Positions 7,128-13,406 of a stretch of DNA of 17,323 nt are shown here, in pieces. Numbering within the stretch: the first letter of the stretch is position 1; each line of letters begins with the position of its first letter. Source of the DNA: HyVt-560 sp964577195 (GTDB lineage Bacteria > Pseudomonadota > Gammaproteobacteria > UWMA-0217); NCBI GenBank assembly GCA_964577195.1, contig CAZNYF010000048.1, positions 1-17,323 on the forward strand. Direction: 5' to 3'. The position numbers and the translations under genes were made by a program. The notes below the pieces were generated by a model that saw nothing but the letters and a program-made list of their open reading frames with translations, made no database searches and had not been told where the DNA came from.

Positions 7128-8441
7128 ATGCAAGCGTCTCAGGCACTGCTCCAAAACGAACTCACCAGTTTTTCACCACTCGCATCAAAAGCCCCGAAAA
7201 CCTACGAACGAATCGCGATGATCGGTCTGGGGTATATCGGTTTGCCCACAGCGGCAATCCTGGCTTCGCGCGGCAAGCAAGTGATTGGCGTGGATATCAA
7301 CCAGCAAGCTGTCGATACCATCAATCAGGGCAATATCCACATCGTCGAGCCAGACCTGGATATTGTGGTGCGCAGCACCGTGACAACCGGTAATCTCCGA
7401 GCGACGACCCAGGCAGAGCCAGCGGATTGCTTCATCATCGCCGTGCCAACGCCATTTAAAGGCGATCACGTCCCTGATCTGAGCTATATCGAAGCAGCTG
7501 CCAAAACCATCGCGCCTGTGCTGGAAGCGGGCAACTTGATTATTCTGGAATCTACCAGCCCGGTTGGCACAACCGAAAAGCTCGCCAATTGGTTAGCGGC
7601 ATTAAGAACCGATTTAACCTTCCCAAATCAAAAGGGCGAGCATTCTGATGTTTGTCTTGCCTACTGTCCTGAGCGCGTCTTACCAGGCCATGTTCTGCAT
7701 GAACTGGTGAGCAATGATCGCATCATCGGCGGTATGACCAAACGCTGCGCCAAAGAAGCGATTAACCTGTATAAAACCTTTGTTAAAGCCGAGTGTATCG
7801 AAACCACTGCGCGAACCGCCGAGATGTGCAAACTCACCGAAAATGCGTTTAGAGACGTGAATATTGCCTATGCGAATGAGCTATCACTGATCTGCGATAA
7901 AGTAGGAGTCAACGTCTGGGAGCTAATCGAACTCGCCAATCGGCATCCACGCGTCGATATCCTCCAGCCTGGCCCTGGCGTTGGCGGTCACTGCATTGCT
8001 GTCGATCCCTGGTTCATCGTTGATACCGCGCCCAATGAAGCGCGACTGATCCGTACCGCAAGAGAAGTGAATGATAGCAAGCCAGACTATGTGATTAATC
8101 GCGTACGCCATAACGCCGAGCGATTCAAAGAACCCGTGATTGCCTGTTTTGGTCTGGCGTTTAAAGCCAATATCGACGATCTTAGAGAAAGTCCCGCGCT
8201 GGATATCACCAAAGAAATCGCTGCACTGAATCTAGGCAGGCTGCTACTGGTTGAGCCTCAAATCAACGCAATGCCCGAAATCTTCGAACAATACCCGCAT
8301 GCCTCATTCGTCGATGTTGAAACGGCGCTGGAATATGCCGACATTATCGTCGGTCTGGTAGATCATGACGACTTCAAATCCATCGACATGGATATCCTCA
8401 AAGAGAAAATTGTTATTGATGTCAGAGGCATGTGGCGATAG
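7128..8441 (+). CDS. wecC: UDP-N-acetyl-D-mannosamine dehydrogenase
   Basis: A 437-residue nucleotide-sugar dehydrogenase that oxidises UDP-ManNAc to UDP-ManNAcA in two NAD-dependent steps. Motifs match E. coli WecC closely along the chain: IGLGYIGLPTAAILASRGKQ (NAD fold), IAVPTPFKGDH, ILESTSPVGTTEKLA, AYCPERVLPG, AEMCKLTENAFRDVNIAYAN (K235), GPGVGGHCIAVDPWF with catalytic C289, and ACFGLAFKANIDDLRESPA. About 25 extra N-terminal residues precede the NAD fold compared with E. coli; the AGGAA before ATG 7128 supports this start. The epimerase gene wecB, the usual neighbour, is not in the window, nor are glycosyltransferases. The product probably feeds a surface polysaccharide. It starts 144 bases after the MscS gene. 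Confidence 0.93.
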   Translation: MQASQALLQNELTSFSPLASKAPKTYERIAMIGLGYIGLPTAAILASRGKQVIGVDINQQAVDTINQGNIHIVEPDLDIVVRSTVTTGNLRATTQAEPADCFIIAVPTPFKGDHVPDLSYIEAAAKTIAPVLEAGNLIILESTSPVGTTEKLANWLAALRTDLTFPNQKGEHSDVCLAYCPERVLPGHVLHELVSNDRIIGGMTKRCAKEAINLYKTFVKAECIETTARTAEMCKLTENAFRDVNIAYANELSLICDKVGVNVWELIELANRHPRVDILQPGPGVGGHCIAVDPWFIVDTAPNEARLIRTAREVNDSKPDYVINRVRHNAERFKEPVIACFGLAFKANIDDLRESPALDITKEIAALNLGRLLLVEPQINAMPEIFEQYPHASFVDVETALEYADIIVGLVDHDDFKSIDMDILKEKIVIDVRGMWR

Positions 8442-8516
8442 ATCTAGACAGAGTAGGGGGCTTAAGTTGAGACCACGTTGACAAATGGGGGCTAAAATCT
8501 CTATTCTTCGTCCGCA

Positions 8517-8750
8517 ATGAATATTCTAAAAAGCCTCTACCACTTCCTGCAAAACCCCGACAATGCCTGGATGCTCTACATCCTTGGCATTATTTTGTTG
8601 GTGGTTGCCTATAAACTCCGCAAAATCAAAAAAGCTAAACTCGCCAACGGCAAAATGCCAGGCTCGGCAATAACCAGAGGAATCTACCTCAGTGGTATTG
8701 CCGGATACCTGCTGTTAGTTTTTACCTTCTACTTTAGCTATGTTCGTTGA
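8517..8750 (+). CDS. Small two-helix membrane protein, unknown function
   Basis: A 77-residue protein with predicted membrane helices at about 17-33 (AWMLYILGIILLVVAYKL) and 55-75 (IYLSGIAGYLLLVFTFYFSY), joined by a very basic loop (RKIKKAKLANGK), which places the loop in the cytoplasm. I do not recognise a family. There is no Shine-Dalgarno sequence before the ATG. A TTGACA at 8478-8483 with TATTCT at 8502-8507 would put transcription start only a few bases upstream, so a leaderless mRNA is possible. It lies at the border between the housekeeping block and the decayed zone that follows. Confidence 0.55.
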   Translation: MNILKSLYHFLQNPDNAWMLYILGIILLVVAYKLRKIKKAKLANGKMPGSAITRGIYLSGIAGYLLLVFTFYFSYVR

Positions 8751-8783
8751 GTGGGAAATAGTTTATTAATTTTCTAGAGAGGT

Positions 8784-8953
8784 AGCCTGTGCTGAGCGGT
8801 AGCGAAACACGGGTTTATCGAATGCGATACGGTATCTGCTGGTACTACTCCAACCCCGTGTTTCGTGCCTCAACACAGGCTACGTATACGAATGCGGTAC
8901 CGTGTCTGTCGGATAACTCCCAACCCCGTGTTTTATGCAGCAACACATCAGGC
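8784..8953. repeat. Imperfect hairpin and tandem repeat, REP/MITE-like
   Basis: The left arm at 8784-8815 (AGCCTGTGCTGAGCGGTAGC, then GAAACACGGGTT) is nearly the reverse complement of 8852-8881 (ACCCCGTGTTTCGTGCCTC, then AACACAGGCT), with a spacer of about 36 bases. The stretch 8816-8880 is then repeated in diverged direct form at 8884-8953: CGAATGCG, ACTCC, AACCCCGTGTTT and AACACA..GGC recur in the same order. The structure resembles the long palindromic REP-like hairpins scattered in gammaproteobacterial genomes. It differs from the REP units beside the RAYT gene. Confidence 0.55.
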
Positions 8954-9172
8954 CACATATCGGTCAGAAACCCAGTATTGATAACGCCGCTTCGATAGCA
9001 GAATTGCGATCATTTTCGAAATCATCAATAGAAAATAATGCAACCTCTATTTGCGGAACAATACCCGTGACCTCATGGCTTTTGCCGGAAGCCTTTACGG
9101 AGTGCTAAAAGAATATGTCGAGGCTCGTTCATCGTGATTGCCTTTGTTCGCGCAAAATATAGATTAAGGAAA
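8954..9172 (+). other. Non-coding or decayed stretch
   Basis: No intact gene is visible. A 20-codon open frame at 9075-9137 reads MAFAGSLYGVLKEYVEARSS and faintly recalls the C-terminal end of some small antitoxins. It is too short and too weak to call. The HI1419-type toxin that should precede the antitoxin remnant at 9173 could not be recognised here. Confidence 0.3.
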
Positions 9173-9312
9173 AACAATACCCAGCGTTGATTTAAAACCT
9201 CTGACTACCTCAAAGATACCGGAGGATATAGTGGAATACCTGAATGCCGCTTTGAAGATGAAGACCGCGTTTGCTGACATTGGCGCTTCGAGACGTGGCT
9301 GACGCTATTAGT
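9173..9312 (+). pseudogene. Degenerate copy of the HI1420-type antitoxin
   Basis: This stretch aligns along its length with the 5' half of the antitoxin gene at 9762-10061. Shared blocks include ACTACCTCAAAGATACCGGA (against the intact ATTACCTCAAGACACCGGA) and CCGCGTTTGCTGAC. The start codon is ATA instead of ATG, and at least three single-base deletions break the frame. After about 9312 the similarity fades. It is a dead paralogue. From here to about 9456 nothing else is recognisable. Confidence 0.72.
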
Positions 9313-9456
9313 GCGTGAACTTCGGCATGGCAAAACAAGTTAGCGACCACACCACCACGCCGCTGTGCTGCAAAGTTTTCCAAGTCTCCAAACTACAGTG
9401 ACAAGCCACTGACTGATAACCAGAAACGGGCGCGTATATAAGCATCTGATTTTAAT

Positions 9457-9769
9457 TCTAAGATTCGCAAATACAGCACACCAGAAAAAACGATACCTTT
9501 TGACCGATGGCTCGATAAAGTTCGTGACCGTCGCGCAAGTAAACGGATTTTGACGCGTATATGCCGCTTATCACTTGGACTTGAAGGCGACTGGAAATCG
9601 GTAGGTGAAGGCGTTAGAGAACTACTGAAAGGGGTATCGCGTGTATTACGCCTGGAGCGGTGAATCTTTTGTATTGCTGTTATTGGGTGGTGACAAATCC
9701 ACGCAGCATCGTGATATTGAAACAGCCAAACAGTATTGGCGACAGTACCGGAGTGAAGACAATGCCTAG
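9457..9769 (+). pseudogene. Frameshifted HI1419-type addiction-module toxin (RelE-like)
   Basis: Two reading frames together give a full toxin of the HI1419/HigB-like killer family. The 5' part reads IRKYSTPEKTIPFDRWLDK, VRDRRASKRILTRICRLSLG and GDWKSVGEGVREL. The 3' part, shifted by one frame, reads GYRVYYAWSGESFVLLLLGG and DKSTQHRDIETAKQYW to a TAG at 9767. The shift lies at about 9623-9631, where the family normally has R-I-x-Y-G-P before GYRVY, so some bases are missing. The expected start codon also appears lost (TCT AAG ATT CGC, with TAA shortly upstream). The stop overlaps the antitoxin ATG by 8 bases, the normal layout of this toxin-antitoxin family. The toxin is inactive as sequenced. 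Confidence 0.8.
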
Positions 9770-10061
9770 TGTTGAATTTAAAGCCTCAGATTACCTCAAG
9801 ACACCGGAGGATGTAGCAGAATATCTGAACGCTGCACTTGAAGATGAAGAGCCGCGTTTGCTGACTTTGGCGCTCAGAGATGTCGCTGATGCTATTGGAG
9901 GAATGACACGGTTCTCAGAACAGACCGGGCTTAACCGGGAAGCCTTGTACCGCACGTTGTCTGAAGATGGAAACTCAAAGCTCGATACATTGAATACAAT
10001 TTTACAAAGTCTAGGCTTGCGGCTTGCCATTACCCTGGAGCAAACAGACAAGGCCGCTTGA
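9762..10061 (+). CDS. HI1420-type addiction-module antidote protein
   Basis: A 99-residue antitoxin of the HI1420 family: MPSVEFKASDYLKTPEDVAE, then YLNAALEDEEP, ALRDVADAIGGMTRFSEQTG, LNREALYRTLSEDGNSKLDT and LNTILQSLGLRLAI. The region at about 40-75 is the Cro/C1-like helix-turn-helix (ADAIGG, TGLNREALYRTLS). I chose ATG 9762, not an in-frame ATG at 9660, because the family starts at this point and the upstream codons belong to the toxin in another frame. The frame is complete, so the antidote outlives its broken toxin and may act only as a DNA-binding protein or as protection against related toxins. The stop overlaps the next start as TGATG. Confidence 0.85.
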   Translation: MPSVEFKASDYLKTPEDVAEYLNAALEDEEPRLLTLALRDVADAIGGMTRFSEQTGLNREALYRTLSEDGNSKLDTLNTILQSLGLRLAITLEQTDKAA

Positions 10062-10423
10062 TGAATGAAAATGAATTATTAGCGCGTGATGCCAAGCGCA
10101 ATCTCGGTGATGAGCTATTGCAGTCTGTTAAAGAAATGCGAGTGAAAAAAATAGGTCGCATACACAAAGTAAACTTTCGAAATTCATCGAAGCCTAAAGC
10201 AAAGTAGCAAAGCAGGGCTGACACAATGCCATTTGCAGAGATTCTGGGTGTATCAAAACGAACCCTGCAGGAATGGGAGCAGGGCAGAAAAAAGCCCAGA
10301 GGTGCTGCAAGTTCGTTACTAAAAATAGCCATTGAACGGCCTGATGTGCTTCAAGAGGTTTTGAATAGAAGAGTGAACGGGAGGTTTGTTCGGTGGATGA
10401 TTTGTCGGGTTACGCTGCGCTAA
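10061..10423 (+). pseudogene. Disrupted XRE-family antitoxin
   Basis: A helix-turn-helix antitoxin in two pieces. The first reads MNENELLARDAKRNLGDELL and QSVKEMRVKKIGRIHKV, stopping at TAG 10205. After the stop, the same frame resumes with MPFAEILGVSKRTLQEWEQG, RKKPRGAASSLLKIAIERPD and VLQEVLNR, the conserved helix-turn-helix half. Between them, SKAGLTQ is readable in another frame, where the family normally has an alpha helix, so an inserted base followed by a deleted base near CACAATGCC is the likely cause. The last codons to 10423 come from the adjoining REP sequence. A short protein starting at 10226 cannot be excluded. Confidence 0.68.
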
Positions 10424-10486
10424 CTCGTACCACTTTTAAATTTAAAGCCATAACGTAGGTCGGCGTTAGCGAAGCGTAACCCGACA
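10403..10486. repeat. Pair of inverted REP units left of the RAYT gene
   Basis: One REP unit at 10403-10424 starts TGTCGGGTTACGCTGCGCTA. The second, at 10455-10486, is in opposite orientation (on the minus strand TGTCGGGTTACGCTTCGCTA, then ACGCCGACCTAC). Each can fold into an imperfect hairpin through GTCGG/CCGAC and TTA/TAA. Head-to-head pairing is the usual BIME arrangement. The second unit is identical over 32 bases, in reverse complement, to the unit at 11068-11099. Confidence 0.82.
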
Positions 10487-10503
10487 ACCCAAGCCAACAG
10501 CAT

Positions 10504-11043
10504 CTACTCCCTTCCCACATTCAAAGGAAAATCTGGCGCAACCCCACCCCAATTTCTCTGCAAAACTCCATTTTGAATATATCGATGTAAACTCGAATAA
10601 GGCCAATCAACAGGCCGGGGAACCGCCCCATGTTTGACCGGATTATAATGAATGTAATCAACATGGTGAGCGTAATCCACCTCGTCCCGGATCATGTGTT
10701 CCCAATAACGGTGTTGCCAGATGGCCTGCTCGCCCCGATGTTTTCGGTTCTCACTGGGAGGCGTCCGTAATTTTGAATCACAATGTTTCGTGAACCAGGT
10801 TTTGATCAACCGCCAACGTGTAGAGAAGTCAGCATCGTCCGGCGGTAATGTCCAGATACAATGAATATGCTCAGGCATGATGACGGCTGCGTCGATGATG
10901 AAAGGGCGTTTTGTCATGACGTTGCGGAAGGCTTGTCGGAGGGTGTTGATGGTGGCGTCGTTGGTGAAGATTTTGCGGCGGTTTTCGGTGACGAGGGTGA
11001 AGAAGTATTGCGCGCCGGGGGTGTAGGCTCTGCGATATTGCAT
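10504..11043 (-). CDS. REP-associated tyrosine transposase (RAYT)
   Basis: A 179-residue Y1/HUH single-strand DNA transposase of the RAYT group, single-copy domesticated relatives of IS200/IS605 TnpA thought to spread REP units. The HUH motif is H59-I-H61 in IMPEHIHCIW. The conserved VDYIHYNPVKHG segment (129-140) holds the likely nucleophile Y130. Family markers include GAQYFFTLVTENR, HRYWEHMIRDEVDY and WPYSSLHRYI near the end. ATG 11043 is preferred: the frame stays open to 11286, but that extension runs through the REP unit at 11068-11099 and gives low-complexity residues foreign to the family. REP units flank the gene on both sides, in inverted orientation. No internal stop is present, so it may be active. 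Confidence 0.92.
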   Translation of the reverse strand: MQYRRAYTPGAQYFFTLVTENRRKIFTNDATINTLRQAFRNVMTKRPFIIDAAVIMPEHIHCIWTLPPDDADFSTRWRLIKTWFTKHCDSKLRTPPSENRKHRGEQAIWQHRYWEHMIRDEVDYAHHVDYIHYNPVKHGAVPRPVDWPYSSLHRYIQNGVLQRNWGGVAPDFPLNVGRE

Positions 11044-11067
11044 GGTTTCTGGGTGGGTTGTGTCGGT

Positions 11068-11099
11068 TGTCGGGTTACGCTTCGCTAACGCCGACCTAC
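11068..11099 (+). repeat. REP unit right of the RAYT gene
   Basis: A 32-base REP unit starting TGTCGGGTTACGCTTCGCTA, the exact reverse complement of 10455-10486. It lies 25 bases upstream of the RAYT start codon. Together the two units bracket the transposase as terminal inverted copies. Confidence 0.85.
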
Positions 11100-11116
11100 G
11101 GGAGTGACGGTTTAGG

Positions 11117-11161
11117 GCGAAGCCCTTATCGCTCGCTGTCTGAAGATGGAACCCAAAGCTC
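11117..11161 (+). pseudogene. Short fragment of a third HI1420-type antitoxin copy
   Basis: The stretch resembles bases 9937-9982 of the intact antitoxin: GTCTGAAGATGGAA followed by CCCAAAGCTC here against CTCAAAGCTC there, with a similar upstream part (GAAGCCCTTATCGCTCGC against GAAGCCTTGTACCGCACG). It encodes the ALYRTLSEDGNSKL region in the intact gene. It lies just outside the right REP unit. The match is short, so common ancestry is likely but not certain. Confidence 0.55.
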
Positions 11162-11350
11162 CTTAGGATCATTTCAGAACTAATTATCATCCATATGTGC
11201 GTCCTCTGGCAGAGTGACTCTAATGTATTCTTAAGTTGCTCAGCTGCTTCCTCAGGACATTCAGGATTCCAGAGAATTGTATGCATTTGTCTTGTATCAA
11301 AATGCGTTCCCTTTTGATTAAAGATCTCCTCGTTGCATGTGTGTAGAAAT
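11162..11350 (-). other. Intergenic stretch without a recognised gene
   Basis: An open frame on the minus strand starts at ATG 11286 (MHTILWNPECPEEAAEQL and on) and fuses in frame with the RAYT gene through the REP unit. I know no family with this start. It may be a remnant of another gene. Nothing else is visible between the antitoxin fragment and the tRNA-Glu terminator. Confidence 0.3.
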
Positions 11351-11388
11351 AAAAAAGGCCCGCTAATTCTAAGAATTAGCGAGCCTTT
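11351..11388 (-). terminator. Rho-independent terminator of the tRNA unit
   Basis: On the minus strand a 17-base arm (AAAGGCTCGCTAATTCT) is followed almost directly by its near-perfect complement (AGAATTAGCGGGCCTTT), and the second arm ends in a run of T. The single imperfect pair is a G-T wobble. It starts 5 bases after the end of tRNA-Glu. Confidence 0.85.
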
Positions 11389-11392
11389 GAAT

Positions 11393-11468
11393 TGGCGTCC
11401 CCTAGGGGGTTCGAACCCCTGTTACCGCCGTGAAAGGGCGGAGTCCTAGGCCACTAGACGAAGGGGAC
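11393..11468 (-). tRNA. tRNA-Glu (anticodon UUC)
   Basis: A complete 76-base tRNA including the encoded CCA. The acceptor stem is GTCCCCT paired with AGGGGAC. The anticodon arm CCGCC-CTTTCAC-GGCGG carries TTC, and the T arm is CAGGGGTTCGAACCCCCT-like. The sequence follows E. coli tRNA-Glu almost throughout. It lies 9 bases after the stop codon of the 70-codon ORF and directly before a terminator. Confidence 0.97.
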
Positions 11469-11477
11469 TTAGAACAT

Positions 11478-11690
11478 TTATTCCGGTGGTCTAACCGGGC
11501 CTTCTGGGTCATCAGCTAAAAAAGCCGTTACAACACCAGTCAGCAGTAACACAAATCCGATCGGGACAGTCGTCAGGAAGAATTTCGCGTGTTGGTCATG
11601 CCCCATTTTGATCAGGGTAAAACCGGCGATGATTCCGACTAGAGCAACGATCACTCCGAGCCAGCTTGTCATTCTTCCTATGCGATGCAT
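11478..11690 (-). CDS. Small two-helix membrane protein between two tRNA genes
   Basis: A 70-residue protein with membrane helices at about 8-28 (SWLGVIVALVGIIAGFTLI) and 39-60 (FLTTVPIGFVLLLTGVVTAF) and an acidic, proline-rich C-terminus (ADDPEGPVRPPE). The loop KMGHDQHAKF holds two histidines. The family is not recognised. GAGG stands before the ATG at ribosome-binding distance. The ATG is only 23 bases after the 3' end of tRNA-Ala, and the stop is 9 bases before tRNA-Glu. There is no room for a promoter or terminator on either side, so the mRNA is probably released from a common transcript by tRNA processing. Confidence 0.72.
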   Translation of the reverse strand: MHRIGRMTSWLGVIVALVGIIAGFTLIKMGHDQHAKFFLTTVPIGFVLLLTGVVTAFLADDPEGPVRPPE

Positions 11691-11713
11691 ATTGCCTCGA
11701 CTATCGCTAAGTT

Positions 11714-11789
11714 TGGTGGAGCTAGGCGGGATCGAACCGCCGACCTCAACACTGCCAGTGTTGCGCTCTCCCAGCTGAGCTATAGCCCC
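11714..11789 (-). tRNA. tRNA-Ala (anticodon GGC)
   Basis: A complete 76-base tRNA with encoded CCA. The acceptor stem is GGGGCTA paired with TAGCTCC (with a wobble), the D arm is GCTCAGCTGGGAGAGC, the anticodon arm ACACTGGCAGTGT holds GGC, and the T arm contains GGCGGTTCGATCCCGCC. It is the first gene after the promoter at 11805-11833. Confidence 0.97.
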
Positions 11790-11804
11790 GCGAACGGAGC
11801 GCGT

Positions 11805-11833
11805 AATCTACGTTAGCGGTTGTTTTTTGTCAA
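11805..11833 (-). promoter_or_regulatory. Promoter of the tRNA-Ala / ORF / tRNA-Glu unit
   Basis: On the minus strand TTGACA (11828-11833) and TAGATT (11805-11810) are separated by exactly 17 bases. The GC-rich discriminator ACGCGCTCC follows, then the tRNA. A GC-rich discriminator is typical of stable-RNA promoters under stringent control; that regulation is inferred. Confidence 0.65.
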
Positions 11834-11877
11834 CATTCAATTGCGTTGAATTTTATATCGATCTTCAGGGTTATTAC

Positions 11878-13254
11878 TTAGAGAATAAATATGGTGGCGA
11901 GGCCAAGAAATGCCATGAATCCTACAACGTCGGTGACGGTGGTGAGTACCACAGCACCGGATAAGGCGGGATCAATTTTCATCCGATGGAGGGTCAGTGG
12001 CACGATGATTCCGGCCAGTGCCGCGACCAGCATGTTTAAGGTCAGGGCTGCGCCGAGTACCATGGCTAATGGGTAGTTTCTAAACCAGAGGTAGGCGATG
12101 ACGGCAACGACAAATGACCATAGAAGCCCGTTTAGCAATCCAATGCCGATTTCTTTTCGCAGTAGCCATAGCCTGTTGCTGTCTGCGATTTGTCCCATTG
12201 CCAGCCCACGGATGGTGAGGGTTAGCGTTTGGCTGCCTGCGATACCGCCCATACTGGCAACGATTGGCATCAGCACGGCGAGGGCAACGACTTTTTCGAG
12301 GGTGGCTTCAAATAAGCCGATCACCCATGAGGCAAGAAACGCTGTCGCCAGATTGAGCGCCAGCCACACCGTGCGCCTGCCAGCACTCGGGAGCAATGGT
12401 GCAAATAAATCCTCGTCTTCATCCAGCCCAACGGGTGCCATGATGGCGTGATCGGCCTGATCCCGGATAGCGTCGATGACATCATCGACGACGATACGGC
12501 CGAGAAAGTAGCCATCTTTATCCACCACCGGAGCGGAGAACCAGTCGTGATTTTCAAAGCTCCGCGCTACTTCTTGTTCGGACATATTGGGATCTAATGT
12601 ACGCCAGTCATCGTCCATCACGTCGCTAATCAGTGTTTCGCAGGGGTGCAAAATAAGCGTGAGCAGGGAAACTGCGCCCTGAAAGTGATTTTCACGATCA
12701 ACAACGATGAGCAAGGTAGTATCTTGGGGAATATTTTCATATTGACGTAAATACCGTTGCACAGTCTCCACGGTGACATTTTCCCGTACCGTGATGGCAT
12801 CGGTGTGCATCAGGCGTCCGGCGGTGTGCTCTTCAAAACTGAGGTTTAACTCAATGCGCTCCCGGCGCTGTTTGTCCATGCTGCCAAGTAGCGTTTTGGC
12901 TGCATCGGTAGGCAGAACCTCATCCAGCAATTCGACCACATCGGCGGTATCCATTGCCTCGGTTGCTTGCTGTAGCGCATCGGCATCCATCTCCTCAACC
13001 AGTTCAATTGCCGCTCCTTCGCCCATGTGCAGCAGCACTTCACCATCTAGCGTGTTAGGCAATAATTCGATCAGCTGACGGCGCTCATCCGTTAGCAAGC
13101 CGTCCATGACATCCGCCGTTTCGCCAGGGTTGAGCGGCGCAAGCAATTGCTCTATGGCTGGTTTATTGCGTTTAGAAATAGCGCTGGAGATAGCATCAAT
13201 CGTTTCATTGATTGGTGCGCTAATAGGTTGCTCGGTTTTTTTATTGTCAGACAT
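11878..13254 (-). CDS. mgtE: MgtE-family magnesium transporter/channel
   Basis: A 458-residue inner-membrane Mg2+ channel. Domains in order: helical MgtE N domain (about 30-140, repeats such as VLLHMGEGAAIELVEEMDAD and ADVVELLDEVLPTDAAKTLL), two CBS domains (about 148-205 and 208-268, LMHTDAITVREN and VMDDDWRTLDPNMSEQEVA), then five membrane helices from about 295. The pore region has MPIVASMGGIAGSQTLTLTI, and the last helices hold TLNMLVAALAGIIVPL and VVLTTVTDVVGFMAFLGLA with the conserved Asp. In known MgtE the N and CBS domains bind Mg2+ and close the pore when Mg2+ is plentiful. AAGGAGG before the ATG is a strong ribosome-binding site. No leader riboswitch was recognised in the 150-base gap upstream. 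It lies upstream of the tRNA unit, with a gap of 44 bases to that unit's promoter. Confidence 0.95.
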   Translation of the reverse strand: MSDNKKTEQPISAPINETIDAISSAISKRNKPAIEQLLAPLNPGETADVMDGLLTDERRQLIELLPNTLDGEVLLHMGEGAAIELVEEMDADALQQATEAMDTADVVELLDEVLPTDAAKTLLGSMDKQRRERIELNLSFEEHTAGRLMHTDAITVRENVTVETVQRYLRQYENIPQDTTLLIVVDRENHFQGAVSLLTLILHPCETLISDVMDDDWRTLDPNMSEQEVARSFENHDWFSAPVVDKDGYFLGRIVVDDVIDAIRDQADHAIMAPVGLDEDEDLFAPLLPSAGRRTVWLALNLATAFLASWVIGLFEATLEKVVALAVLMPIVASMGGIAGSQTLTLTIRGLAMGQIADSNRLWLLRKEIGIGLLNGLLWSFVVAVIAYLWFRNYPLAMVLGAALTLNMLVAALAGIIVPLTLHRMKIDPALSGAVVLTTVTDVVGFMAFLGLATIFIL

Positions 13255-13406
13255 GATTGGGTTCCTCCTTGCCGGGTTGGACGACAGGAGAGCCTATTGT
13301 AGACGTTCTTTATAGGGGTCACAGGAAAGTTTTAAACGACTTTTTCTTTTACCAGAAGCGCCATTTCACAGGATAAAATGACTCCTCATGATTTATTCAG
13401 CTGCGC

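Noticed and set aside
8784..8953. A CRISPR array
   Set aside because: Only two diverged units occur, and they form an inverted hairpin. No regular repeats with unique spacers are present.
8789..8998. A 69-codon open frame over the hairpin repeat
   Set aside because: It is the translation of palindromic repeat DNA, with no ribosome-binding site and no domain.
11044..11286. An N-terminal extension of the RAYT protein
   Set aside because: The frame is open, but it is translated REP sequence followed by unknown codons. RAYT proteins begin close to MQYRRAYTPG.
11891..12451. Two plus-strand open frames of 61 and 117 codons
   Set aside because: They are antisense to mgtE, rich in Ser, Ala and Thr, without family features.
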